The position numbers were made by a program, and so were the translations under genes. A DNA stretch of 64,000 nt, taken from Deltaproteobacteria bacterium (GTDB taxonomy: Bacteria; Myxococcota_A; Polyangia; JACPQR01). The notes under the pieces were generated by a model that saw nothing but the letters and a program-made list of their open reading frames with translations, was not told the DNA's origin and ran no database searches. The stretch's first letter is position 1. Each line of letters starts with the position of its first letter. The DNA lies in the NCBI GenBank assembly GCA_016190375.1, contig JACPQR010000176.1, positions 1 to 64,000 of the forward strand, read 5' to 3'. This document shows, piece after piece, positions 17,250 to 25,242 of the stretch.

Positions 17250-17522
17250 ATGCGTCGTATGGCACGGCAGAAGGCAACGGTCACGCTCGATCGGCGAAAG
17301 GCCCAGAAGGCGAAGGCGCTGATCCACGCCAGGTCGATATCGGAGACGATCGACGTGGCGCTCGATCGACTGATCCGCACCGCGCAGCTCAGGCGGGACG
17401 TCGCGGCCTATTCGGGCGCGCCCTTGTCCAAGGAAGAGCTCCTCGTCGGGGACCTGCCGGTCGAGCTCGACCTCGACGACGACGACATCGATTACCAGGC
17501 GATCTACGGGAATCGGCGATGA
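17250..17522 (+). CDS. Ribbon-helix-helix-type antitoxin
   Basis: 90 residues. The N-terminal part (QKATVTLDRRKAQKAKAL, then SISETIDVALDRLIR) fits a small DNA-binding antitoxin of the VapB/MazE class and the acidic tail (ELDLDDDDIDYQAIYG) is a plausible toxin-binding segment. ATG at 17250 or 17259; neither has a clear ribosome-binding site. Its TGA overlaps the ATG of the MazF-like toxin gene (ATGA), the usual toxin-antitoxin coupling. Because the toxin has a premature stop, the antitoxin may now be an orphan. Confidence 0.8.
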   Translation: MRRMARQKATVTLDRRKAQKAKALIHARSISETIDVALDRLIRTAQLRRDVAAYSGAPLSKEELLVGDLPVELDLDDDDIDYQAIYGNRR

Positions 17523-17851
17523 CCGCGCAGGTGGCACGTCGCGGCGAGGTGTGGTTCGCGGAGGTACCGGGCGACAAGCGCCGACCCGTGCTGGTTCTTT
17601 CGCGCGACCCGATGGGAGCGCTCCTCCATTCGGTGATCTGAGCACCGGTCACCTCCAGGATTCGCGGGCTCGCCACCGAGGTCCGGCTCGGACGGGAGGC
17701 GGGCGTGGCTCACGGGTCGGTCGCGAACTTCGACAACACGTTCCTCCTGTCCCGGCGCCGACTCGTCCGACGATTGGGCGATGCGACGCGATCGACCATG
17801 GAAGAGGCGTGCCGGGCGATGGCGATAGCGACGGGCTGTTCGCACCGATGA
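17519..17851 (+). pseudogene. MazF/PemK toxin with in-frame TGA
   Basis: Read through, the frame encodes a 110-residue MazF-type mRNA interferase: RRGEVWFAEVPGDKRRPVLV at the start, then APVTSRIRGLATEV, HGSVANFDNTFL, LVRRLGDATRSTMEEACRAM and ATGC near the end, all in order and of normal length. Codon 41 (17639-17641) is TGA, immediately before APVT. Everything downstream is preserved, so the stop is either a recent nonsense mutation or a sequence error. The truncated 40-residue product should be inactive. Confidence 0.85.
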
Positions 17852-17866
17852 GCCCGTACCGGCGAG

Positions 17867-17938
17867 CGAGGACACGCACCCTGTCGCCAGCCCAACGAAG
17901 AGACCGCGGTTGCAGACGAGGACCGCGCATTCCGTCGC
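17867..17938 (+). repeat. Degenerate REP-like repeat
   Basis: Begins GAGGACACGCACCCTGTCGCC and ends with ACCGCGCATTCCGTCGC, a decayed form of the units at 15.8 and 25.1 kb. It sits between the interrupted toxin and the stop of the helicase gene. Confidence 0.6.
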
Positions 17939-17947
17939 GTGCGGCGA

Positions 17948-19567
17948 TCAGGTCGTCGATCCGGCGACGGCGGCGAGGCGGTCGTCCCGCGCGATCTCCT
18001 CCGAGGTGGCGACGACCACGCAGCCCACCGTCGCGCGACTCAGGGCGATGTGCATCCGTACGTCGTACCGGGTCGTCCCGAGATCGAGCTCCGTCACGAT
18101 GATCCACGGCCGCTCGAGGCCCTTGAAGCGCAGGAACGTGTCGGCGACGACGTGCTCCGCCGCCCGATCGTCGTCCGCGCGGACGACCTCGCATCCACCG
18201 ATCCGGCCAGCCGCGCAGAGGCGCGTACGGGTCTGACCGGCGAGCGAGAGGACGGCGAGATCCGAGGGCGCGGCGCCGTCGGCGAGAGCCTTCCGGATCT
18301 CGAGCGCCACCCGATCTGCGAGCGAGCCGGGTCCCGAGGCCCGGATCACGCGCAGCTCGGACGGCGGCTCGATCGGCGCGCCCGCCCTGCGGTACAGGTC
18401 GGCGAATCGGGCCAGCGCCTCGGGGCAGCGATAGCGCCGCTTGAGCGCGAACGACGCGCCGAACAGGCCCTCGGGCACGGCGCGGTCCTCCCAGAATCCC
18501 TGGCCCTCGTCCGCGAAGGCCCACATGGGGCCGGCGCCCGCGAGCGCGCGTACGAGCTCCCAGTCGTTCGACGTCAGGTCCTGCGCCTCGTCCACGACCA
18601 CGGCATCGAAGGTCGCCTGGACCGGCAGCGCGTCGACCGCCGCCTGCAGGGGAGCGAGATCCCAGCTCGCCGGGCTCCACTGCGCTCTCGGCGCACCGCT
18701 TTGCAGCGGGACCTGCGCCCGCTCGAGCAGCTCGGCCGCGAGCTCGCGCACGGTCCAGGCGTGGGCGAGGCCGGACGCCCGCAGCTCGCGGGCGAGCGCG
18801 CTCGTCCAGCAGAGGAGGACGGGACGCTTCCCGCGCGCCCTGAGCCTCGCCAGCATCTCGCGCGCCAGGAGCGTCTTTCCCGTTCCCGGTCCGCCCAGGA
18901 CCAGCAAGCGCGGGTTGTGGTCCACGAGGTCGAGCAAGTCGATCTGTTCACGATCCAGGGCGACCAGGTCGTCCGCCCGCCGCCGCGCCCGCGACCCGAG
19001 CGACAAGCGCGGTCTCCATGTCTCGCCCCAGATCGAGTGCAGCGCGCCCATCCACCGCGTCTGCGTGGGCCGCGGCGCACCGGCGAAAAGGCGCTCGGCG
19101 AGCGCCGGCAGCGCCTCCGCCAGGTACGCGAGATCGTGCGCCCCGAGCACGGCTCCCCGGACGTCGCCCTGCGACGGCTCCCGGTCGAAGGCGGTGTCGG
19201 GAAACGCGGTAGCTACCACGATCCACGTCCGGCATCCCTGCTCCGCGAGCCTCGCGGCCAGCTTCTTGCGGAACCGATGCCCCGCATCCCGGGGCAGAGG
19301 ATCCATCGGCCGCCCGTTCTGGAGCCACGTTCCGTCCCGCACCTCGATCGCTCCCCCCTTGACCTCCACCACGATCGCCCCACGGTCGGGGAGGGCGATC
19401 ACGAAGTCCCCCTCTCCCTCGAGGTTCTCCCGCGTCCGGAGCCGCAGCGAGTGCCACGCCGCCCAACCCTTCGGAAGCCCGTTCACCAGCGCGTCGAAGA
19501 ACCGCCGTTCAGCGACGCTACCGGTCGCCCGCGGCCCACCGCGAGGGAACACGCCGCCGCTCGACAC
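17948..19567 (-). CDS. NERD-domain SF1 (UvrD-like) helicase
   Basis: 539 residues. N-terminal NERD nuclease-related domain with D54 (EGDFVIALP) and E68-V-K70 (VVVEVKGG), a PD-(D/E)XK-type active site; then a superfamily 1 helicase: Walker A GGPGTGKT (225-232), VVVDEAQDL, the Q/R-rich ALKRRYRCPEALA, and DTFLRFKGLERPWIIV with MHIALSRAT near the end. The core is shorter than UvrD. GTG at 19567 is chosen because the longer reading runs into the tRNA gene. NERD helicases occur in defence islands, including retron and Gabija-like contexts; here the role is inferred from neighbours. Confidence 0.85.
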   Translation of the reverse strand: MSSGGVFPRGGPRATGSVAERRFFDALVNGLPKGWAAWHSLRLRTRENLEGEGDFVIALPDRGAIVVEVKGGAIEVRDGTWLQNGRPMDPLPRDAGHRFRKKLAARLAEQGCRTWIVVATAFPDTAFDREPSQGDVRGAVLGAHDLAYLAEALPALAERLFAGAPRPTQTRWMGALHSIWGETWRPRLSLGSRARRRADDLVALDREQIDLLDLVDHNPRLLVLGGPGTGKTLLAREMLARLRARGKRPVLLCWTSALARELRASGLAHAWTVRELAAELLERAQVPLQSGAPRAQWSPASWDLAPLQAAVDALPVQATFDAVVVDEAQDLTSNDWELVRALAGAGPMWAFADEGQGFWEDRAVPEGLFGASFALKRRYRCPEALARFADLYRRAGAPIEPPSELRVIRASGPGSLADRVALEIRKALADGAAPSDLAVLSLAGQTRTRLCAAGRIGGCEVVRADDDRAAEHVVADTFLRFKGLERPWIIVTELDLGTTRYDVRMHIALSRATVGCVVVATSEEIARDDRLAAVAGSTT

Positions 19568-19598
19568 CCCCCGACTATACGACCGCGACTCGACTTCC

Positions 19599-19674
19599 TG
19601 GAGCGGGATACGGGATTCGAACCCGCGACTTACAGCTTGGGAAGCTGTCACTCTACCAACTGAGTTAATCCCGC
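19599..19674 (-). tRNA. tRNA-Gly (CCC)
   Basis: 76 nt including an encoded CCA. Acceptor arms GCGGGAT and ATCCCGC, discriminator U, anticodon stem ACAGC/GCTGT with loop TTCCCAA giving anticodon CCC (reads GGG), T-loop TTCGAAT. It is 31 bp upstream of the helicase start on the same strand. Its 3' end faces the accessory region, as tRNA integration sites do, but no repeated 3' end was noticed. Confidence 0.95.
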
Positions 19675-19734
19675 AACGGCTCGGTTTTCGTAGCCTTCGA
19701 CCCTCCTTTTGTCAACCCGTGCTACGAAGCGGGC

Positions 19735-20601
19735 GTGGAGCTCGACCAGCTTCGGACCTTCCTGGCCGTTCTCGAGCAGGGCAGCTTCACGCGGGCTGCC
19801 GAGGCGCTGCACGTCGGGCAGTCGACCGTGAGCTTCCACATCAAGGCGCTCGAGGGCGTGGTCGGGACGAAGCTCCTCGACCGACTGGGCGGACGGGTTC
19901 GGCCGACGGCGTCGGGGAAGGTCTTGCGGCGATACGCCGAGCGGATCGTCTCGCTCCGGGCGGAGGCCCTCGGGAGCCTGCGCGCCCAGGAGAAAGGCGA
20001 GGCAGGTCGCGTCGCGATCGCGGCGTCAACGATCCCCGCCGAGCACCTGCTCCCGCGGGCCCTGGCCGAGCTGCGGCGGCTTCACCCTGGCGTCACCGTG
20101 AGCGTGGACGTGTCGGACTCGCGGCGGGCGCTGGCGGCGCTGCAGGCGCAGGAGTGCGACCTCGCGCTCGTCGGCGCGCGCGTGCGTGACAAGCGGATCG
20201 TGTTCACGCCGTTTGCCGATGACGAGATCGTGCTCGTCGGGCCGTCGCCCAACCCCTTCGCGCCCTCTGGCCGATTGGCGGCCGAGGAGGTCGGACATGC
20301 TCCCTTGATCGTGCGAGAGGAGGGGTCGGGGACGCGAAGCGCGGTTGCGAGCATCCTGGCCCGCTCCTCGGGCTCGTGCATCCAGGTCGGAAGCACCGAG
20401 GCGGCCAGGCGCTGCGTCCTCCTGGGCCTCGGGCTCACCCTGATCTCGCGGAGGGCCGCAGAGGAGGATCTCGCGGCGGGCCGGCTGAGCCTGGTGCGAT
20501 GCCCTGGCACACCAGTCAGGCGCACGTTCTGGATCGCGCGGCTCGGGAGCGTCACTCTGCCGGCAGCCACGCGCGCGCTCGTGCGTATTCTGAAGCAGTA
20601 G
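19735..20601 (+). CDS. LysR-family regulator, CysL/selenium-associated type
   Basis: 288 residues. N-terminal helix-turn-helix (LRTFLAVLEQGSFTRAAEAL, VGQSTVSFHIKALE), then a periplasmic-binding-fold sensor with IAASTIPAEHLLPRAL, LIVREEGSGTRSA and VLLGLGLTLISRRA. The VREEGSGTRSAV segment is typical of the CysL/YtlI and selenium-metabolism-associated LysR group. GTG start, just after tRNA-Gly on the opposite strand. It is followed by a tRNA-Sec-like gene and, 3 kb on, an SsnA gene, which suits a selenium or sulfur regulator; the effector is not known. Confidence 0.85.
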   Translation: MELDQLRTFLAVLEQGSFTRAAEALHVGQSTVSFHIKALEGVVGTKLLDRLGGRVRPTASGKVLRRYAERIVSLRAEALGSLRAQEKGEAGRVAIAASTIPAEHLLPRALAELRRLHPGVTVSVDVSDSRRALAALQAQECDLALVGARVRDKRIVFTPFADDEIVLVGPSPNPFAPSGRLAAEEVGHAPLIVREEGSGTRSAVASILARSSGSCIQVGSTEAARRCVLLGLGLTLISRRAAEEDLAAGRLSLVRCPGTPVRRTFWIARLGSVTLPAATRALVRILKQ

Positions 20602-20676
20602 CCTGGATACCACGCATTCATGGCATCGATGGTGGGTGCTGGACTGGAGCGCGAGTCCGCGCTAGATGCAAACATC

Positions 20677-20774
20677 GACGGGACTGGAGCTGGGCTCCCG
20701 CCGGGCTGCAACCCCGGTAGCGCACGATCGCGAAAGCGAGAGCAGGCGGGTTCGATTCCCGTGTCCCGTCTCCA
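20677..20774 (+). tRNA. tRNA-Sec-shaped tRNA with Cys anticodon GCA
   Basis: 98 nt with encoded CCA. Acceptor stem of 8 bp: GACGGGAC (20677-20684) with GTCCCGTC (20763-20770), discriminator U at 20771. D-arm GGAG/CTCC with a 5-nt loop. Anticodon arm CCGGG-CTGCAAC-CCCGG, so anticodon GCA at 20708-20710 with U33 and A37. Long variable arm 20718-20745 containing TCGC-GAAA-GCGA. T-arm of 5 bp around TTCGATT. The 8/5 layout and length are those of bacterial tRNA-Sec, whereas GCA and U73 are identity elements of tRNA-Cys. Canonical tRNA-Sec has UCA and G73. It stands alone between the LysR gene and a lipoprotein gene. Confidence 0.82.
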
Positions 20775-21000
20775 AGAGAAAGGCCAAATAGGAGCGGAAC
20801 GCCACGAGCGAGTGTGGCGCGCGTGGCCGGATGCCACGGGCGTCGCCCGCTGGCGGTCCGAATCGCCATTGGCCGGGGCGGCGGCACCTCGCTTGCAGCT
20901 CCCCGGGCAGTCGGAAGTCTCTCGGGCCGGTCCGTGCAAGCGGCTCGGAGGTCCGAAAGGTCCGGCCGAGTGCCGAGATCACCCAGAGAGGAGGATTCTG

Positions 21001-21651
21001 ATGAAGTCAGCATGGTCCATCGCCCTGATCGCGTGCAGCATGGTCTTCGGGTGCGCCAAGAAGACACAGCCCGCCGCCGAGGCCGCGGCCCTGCCCGAAG
21101 AGCAGGGCGGCGACGAACAGAGGGCAGGAGAGCCCGCCGTTCCGGGCGGAACGGTCGAGGCCCGTCCGGGGGAAGAGGAAGAGGAGAGGGCGATGCCGCA
21201 CGAGCGTGGCGGCGGCCAGTGGGGCGAGCGATACGGCGAGCAGGAGCAGATGCCCCAGCAGGCACCTCCGATGCAGACCGAGCCCGCCGCATGCCAGGGC
21301 ATGACGCAGATGATGATGGACGCCTGTCCCGTCGACCGCGCGAACATCCAGCGCGTGGAGAACACCGATGGCGGCATCGTCATCCACATGAAGCGGGACG
21401 TCGTGGCGAGCGAGCTCGAGCGCCACGTCCGCTGCTACGAAGGTCGCATGAGCATGCGCACGACGATGGACGAGGCCTGTCCGTTCAGCCTTCCCGATCT
21501 CACCGCCAACGTGCTGGAAGAAGGCAACCGCGTTCAGCTCCGCATCACGAGCAGCAACGAGGAGCAGGTCCGCCCGCTCCGCCAGCGCGCCCGCGCTCTC
21601 GTGCCTCGCGCCCGTCCCAGGCCCCAGCAGGCTCCGCAGGGGGAGCAGTAG
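21001..21651 (+). CDS. Putative lipoprotein
   Basis: 216 residues. Signal peptide MKSAWSIALIACSMVFGC with Cys18 as lipidation site; then a low-complexity Glu/Gln/Pro/Gly stretch to about residue 95, and a folded part with four Cys (AACQGMTQMMMDACP, HVRCYEGRM, DEACPFSLPD) and repeated Met. The tail is Arg/Pro-rich. A strong SD (GAGGAGG) precedes the ATG. No family recognised. The 226 bases between the unusual tRNA and this gene contain GC-rich inverted repeats but nothing I can name. Confidence 0.75.
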   Translation: MKSAWSIALIACSMVFGCAKKTQPAAEAAALPEEQGGDEQRAGEPAVPGGTVEARPGEEEEERAMPHERGGGQWGERYGEQEQMPQQAPPMQTEPAACQGMTQMMMDACPVDRANIQRVENTDGGIVIHMKRDVVASELERHVRCYEGRMSMRTTMDEACPFSLPDLTANVLEEGNRVQLRITSSNEEQVRPLRQRARALVPRARPRPQQAPQGEQ

Positions 21652-21755
21652 CAGCTCCGCCTCGCGCCTCCGCCCTCTTGCCGGTAGCACAAGCGCATGA
21701 ACCGTTGGCGGACTCGCCGGCGCCCGCTCGGGATCCCGGGCGTCGCGCCGCCCCG

Positions 21756-22970
21756 TCACCCGCGGACCGGGCTCGGCGTTCGCGCTCGGTGCCGCGCCGA
21801 TCGCGCCGGGCGGCCGGCGCCCATCGTTCGCGTACGGCGCGCGGCCAGCGCGAGGCCCATCAGATGCTCCATCCGCGACCAGGTCTCGTCCCAGGAGGTG
21901 CTCGCGAGCATGCTCGTGACGCGCCTGCGCCAGCCGAGGTCGTCTGCCAACAGCAGCGCGGCCTCGACGGCGAGGACGAAGTCGTCGACGTGGTCGGCGA
22001 TCTGAACGAGGCCGAGGTCGCCCCACGGCCGGACCACGTCGCGGATCGACGTCGCGACCACCGGCAGGCCGGCCGCCAGGTACTCTGGTGTCGTCCTGGG
22101 GTCGGTGCTGGCGCTCATGATGAGCGCGACGTCCCACCCGGAAAGGTAGGCCGGCAGCTCCTCGGGGTTCTTGGCGCCCAGCCAGTGCAGGCTCGGAGCG
22201 CGCAGGAGCGTCGTCTCCGCGACCGACCCGAGGCCGATGATGTGCCAGTTGGGGCGTGTCCGGACCAGCCCCTCGAGGAGGCCGAGGTCGACCCGGTCGG
22301 CGCCTGCGAGGCGCAGGCCCAGGCGCGGACGGCCGACCGCCGCCTGGTCCGCCGGATCGCGAGCGAAGAGGCGCGCGCTCGCGAAGCGAGCCAGGTCGAC
22401 GCTGTCCGGGAACGCGTGGACGTGGGGATGCCGCGCCCGCAGCCGCTCGAGCAGCGCCTGGCTCGAAGTGAACACGATGCCCGCGCGCCCGAGCAGCTCG
22501 GCCTCGAGGGCCGCGCTCGACCTCGGCGCCGCTCCGAGGTCTTCGGTGCAATCGTAGACGACGAGCGAAGGTCCGAGGCTCCGGGTGTACGCCAGGGCCG
22601 AGGGTGTTGCGTACCAGAGCACGTAGCTCCAGATGTCGTGCTCGACCACGAGCCTCTCCAGGAGCCTCTCCAGTATGGCGTGGACCTCGTCGCCCACGAG
22701 GTGCCGCACGACCCGAGGCACGACCACGAAGAGGCCCTTCTGCCTTTCGTAGATGTCGACGCGGTTCTCCGTCTCGGTCCGTAGCGGCTCCTCGATGAAG
22801 AAGACGCGGCGCTCGCGGGCACAGCGCGCCATCAGCCGCCTCTGGCGGCCGCTCCGATCCCAGCGGACGTGGCTGAAGCACACGACGTCGGCGCGCGGGA
22901 GGAGGGCTTCGAGGTCTCTGGACAACTCCGTTCTCCTTGGCGGCGTCTCCCACCTGTAGCCACTTCGCAT
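21756..22970 (-). CDS. Glycosyltransferase, GT-B type
   Basis: 404 residues. Built like family 1/4-type glycosyltransferases: an N-terminal half with DVVCFSHVRWD and LWYATPSALAYT, LVVYDCTEDL, and a C-terminal half with IIGLGSVAE, LHWLGAKNPEELPAYLSGWD and TPEYLAAGLPVVAT, the nucleotide-sugar-binding Glu region. Resembles sugar transferases that act on surface polysaccharide or O-antigen. The ATG at 22970 gives an N-terminus of fitting length, 60 bp from the divergent hydrolase-like gene at 23031. Sugar and acceptor unknown. Confidence 0.8.
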   Translation of the reverse strand: MRSGYRWETPPRRTELSRDLEALLPRADVVCFSHVRWDRSGRQRRLMARCARERRVFFIEEPLRTETENRVDIYERQKGLFVVVPRVVRHLVGDEVHAILERLLERLVVEHDIWSYVLWYATPSALAYTRSLGPSLVVYDCTEDLGAAPRSSAALEAELLGRAGIVFTSSQALLERLRARHPHVHAFPDSVDLARFASARLFARDPADQAAVGRPRLGLRLAGADRVDLGLLEGLVRTRPNWHIIGLGSVAETTLLRAPSLHWLGAKNPEELPAYLSGWDVALIMSASTDPRTTPEYLAAGLPVVATSIRDVVRPWGDLGLVQIADHVDDFVLAVEAALLLADDLGWRRRVTSMLASTSWDETWSRMEHLMGLALAARRTRTMGAGRPARSARHRARTPSPVRG

Positions 22971-23030
22971 CGCGGCACCAGGGGCGTCCGACTGGCGCGT
23001 TCGCGACGGGGGTGCGATGTTCGAGCTGCG

Positions 23031-23882
23031 ATGGACCTGTCGGCGTACTCGACGGATCGTCCGGCCGTCTCGCTCAGGCTCCTGTTCATCCACCACTCGT
23101 GCGGGGGTCAGCTCCTCGCACCTGTGGGCGGAAATGTCGGCGACTGCTGCATCTACCGGTCTCATCCGAACGGAGGCGGATTGCGGCCGCACCTCGAGCA
23201 GAATGGCTACGAGGTCCACGAGGCCTCATACGGGAGTCGAATCGGCCACGACACGGACCTGTTCGACTGGCTCCCGAAGTTTCGCGACACGATGGACGAC
23301 GTGCTCACGTGCTCGCACCAGAACGACCGCTACCCCGACTCGGGGCGCAACCAGATCGTAGTCTTCAAGTCGTGCTTCCCGAACTCGAGCTTCGTCGGCG
23401 ACGGAGCTCCGCCCGGTAAGCCCCTCGGCCCCGAGCTCACCGGCTGGAACGCGCGAGCGACGATGACGGCCGTTCTCGCCGAGCTCGCAAAGAAGCCCGG
23501 GGTACTGTTCGTCTACGTGACTGCCCCACCGATCGCGCCCACCGTGCCTCGCCGGCCGGCTTGGAAGGTGCTGGCAAGGACCTTGCTGGGTAGCTCCAAG
23601 ACGGATCGGGCGAACCTCCTCGCAGGTGCCGCCATCGCCCGCCGCTTCAACGACTGGGTCAGGTCGCCCGACGGCTGGTTGCACGGGTACCCTCACTCCA
23701 ACGTCGTCGTCTTCGACTACTTCGACGTCCTGACCGACTCGAGCGCGTCGAGCTTGCTTCGCTACCCGACGGGCGAGGACGGCTCCGACAGCCACCCGTC
23801 CGCCGAGGGCAACGCACTCGCGGCGCGCGCGCTCGTTCCGCTCATGAACCAGGCGGTGCGAAGAGCCGGCCTGTCGCGCTGA
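23031..23882 (+). CDS. SGNH-hydrolase-like protein of unknown function
   Basis: 283 residues. Begins with a beta strand and LLFIHHSCGGQLL, resembling the first block of SGNH/GDSL-like fold proteins (family usually GNS or HHS), and ends with DSHPSAEGNALAARALVPL, matching the C-terminal DxxHP.xxGN block that holds the catalytic Asp-His pair. No signal peptide is evident. Similar proteins sit beside polysaccharide glycosyltransferases, as here. Function could be esterase or acyltransferase; substrate unknown. Confidence 0.65.
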   Translation: MDLSAYSTDRPAVSLRLLFIHHSCGGQLLAPVGGNVGDCCIYRSHPNGGGLRPHLEQNGYEVHEASYGSRIGHDTDLFDWLPKFRDTMDDVLTCSHQNDRYPDSGRNQIVVFKSCFPNSSFVGDGAPPGKPLGPELTGWNARATMTAVLAELAKKPGVLFVYVTAPPIAPTVPRRPAWKVLARTLLGSSKTDRANLLAGAAIARRFNDWVRSPDGWLHGYPHSNVVVFDYFDVLTDSSASSLLRYPTGEDGSDSHPSAEGNALAARALVPLMNQAVRRAGLSR

Positions 23883-23895
23883 ACGCCCACATCGC

Positions 23896-25107
23896 TCACG
23901 ACATCCTCCGCCACAGGGCAAGCGCCTGCTCGCGGCCGCGAGCGGCGATCTCAGCCGCATCGACGCGCACGAGGCGGCGGTCGCGAACCACAGGCGCTCC
24001 GTCGACGAAGACGTCTCGCACGTGCGCGGCAGTGATCCCGAAGAGCAGGTGTCCCGCGACGTTCGTCCGGTCGAGCGGCGTAGGCGGATCGTACTCGACC
24101 ACGACGGCGTCCGAACCGACCGGACCGAGGTGCGCCTCGGCGAGCCGAGCGCCGGCGGCGAGCATTCCGACGGCGTCGACGCCGCCCTCCGGACCGAGCG
24201 CCACGCGGCCCCCGAGGTGGGCCGCCCGCGCCTCAGCGAACAGATCCCCGTCCATCCCGTCGGTGCCGAGCGCCACCGACCCTGCGAGATCGGCCAGACG
24301 GGCCTGGCCCACGGAGTTCTGCATGTTCGACCGCGGGTTGTGAGCAACGAACGCCCCCGACGCGCGCACCAGTTGCTTCTCGGACGACGTCGCGTGCACC
24401 GCATGCGCGAGGAGAGTGCGCGGGCCGAGGAGGCCGAAACGGCCGAGCCGCTCGATGGCGCCCGCATCGCAGGCGTCCTCGGCCGCGTGGACATGGAGGC
24501 CCAGGTCGTGACCGCGCGCCAGGTCCGCCGCCATGGAGAGCGTCTCGTCGGTGACCGTGAAGCAGGCGTGCAGGCCGAGCATGGTTCCCAGCCGTCCACG
24601 GGGCGCGGCGCGGACGCGTTCGATCATCCGCACGCACTCGTCGAGCCCGCGGATCGCGTCGCGGTGCCCGTGCCGATCGGTCGCGCCGTAGCACACGACG
24701 ATTCGCACGCCGACGCGCTCCGCCGCCTCCGCGATGACGTCGAGCGACCCGTCGATGAAGCCGGGTGACTCGTGGTGATCGAAGACGCAGGTGGCGCCGG
24801 CGAGGGCCGCGTCGCAGAGCGCGACCATGGCCGAGGCCGCCAGCGACTCGGCGTCGAGCGCGACGTCCAGCCGCCACCACACGCGCTCGAGAATCTCGCG
24901 GAACGAGCGCGTCGGCCCGACCGGTCCGGGCATCCCTCGCGCCAGCGCCGAGTACAGGTGCGTATGCGCGAGCCCCAGCCCTGGAAGCACGAGGCAACCC
25001 GACACGTCGACCACGCCATCGTGCGCTCCCCGGAGCACCACGTCGCGCGCCTCGACCTCGGGCGGATCGAACGCCACAACCGACCCGCCCTTCAACATGA
25101 TCGCCAT
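23896..25107 (-). CDS. ssnA: SsnA-type aminohydrolase (selenium metabolism-associated)
   Basis: 403 residues, amidohydrolase superfamily. Metal motif HTH at 48-50, HVHAAED and LGTDGMDGD. Signature stretches shared with SsnA: VWWRLDVALDAESL, DHHESPGFIDGSL, HNPRSNMQNSVG, PPTPLDRTNVAGHLLFG and the ending ALWRRM. SsnA is encoded with selenium-dependent molybdenum hydroxylases and is thought to deaminate or ring-open a purine-like product; the exact reaction is unproven. The matching hydroxylase in this window is 20 kb away at 44.3 kb. Start at 25107; 25098 is an alternative. Confidence 0.85.
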   Translation of the reverse strand: MAIMLKGGSVVAFDPPEVEARDVVLRGAHDGVVDVSGCLVLPGLGLAHTHLYSALARGMPGPVGPTRSFREILERVWWRLDVALDAESLAASAMVALCDAALAGATCVFDHHESPGFIDGSLDVIAEAAERVGVRIVVCYGATDRHGHRDAIRGLDECVRMIERVRAAPRGRLGTMLGLHACFTVTDETLSMAADLARGHDLGLHVHAAEDACDAGAIERLGRFGLLGPRTLLAHAVHATSSEKQLVRASGAFVAHNPRSNMQNSVGQARLADLAGSVALGTDGMDGDLFAEARAAHLGGRVALGPEGGVDAVGMLAAGARLAEAHLGPVGSDAVVVEYDPPTPLDRTNVAGHLLFGITAAHVRDVFVDGAPVVRDRRLVRVDAAEIAARGREQALALWRRMS

Positions 25108-25120
25108 GCCCGGAGAATAC

Positions 25121-25183
25121 GGGGACACGCACCCGATCGCCAACCCAGCGACAGCATTGCGGTTCCAGACACAACCGCGCGAT
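25121..25183 (+). repeat. REP-like repeat unit D, left of RAYT
   Basis: Starts GGGGACACGCACCCGATCGC and contains CCAGACACAACCGCGCGA; the centre differs from units A and B. It lies 60 bp upstream of the RAYT gene in plus orientation, while the two copies downstream of the gene are inverted. Confidence 0.8.
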
Positions 25184-25242
25184 CTGGTCAGTTCCGACAC
25201 TGGACAGCGCAACTGCGGCCTCATTCGGCCGACAACGCGGGC

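Noticed and set aside
17639..17641. TGA in mazF as a selenocysteine codon
   Set aside because: The unusual tRNA here has anticodon GCA and cannot read UGA, TGA ends many other genes here, and MazF does not have a Cys/Sec at this place.
19568..19651. Longer N-terminus for the NERD helicase
   Set aside because: It would be encoded by the tRNA-Gly gene; the GTG at 19567 avoids this.
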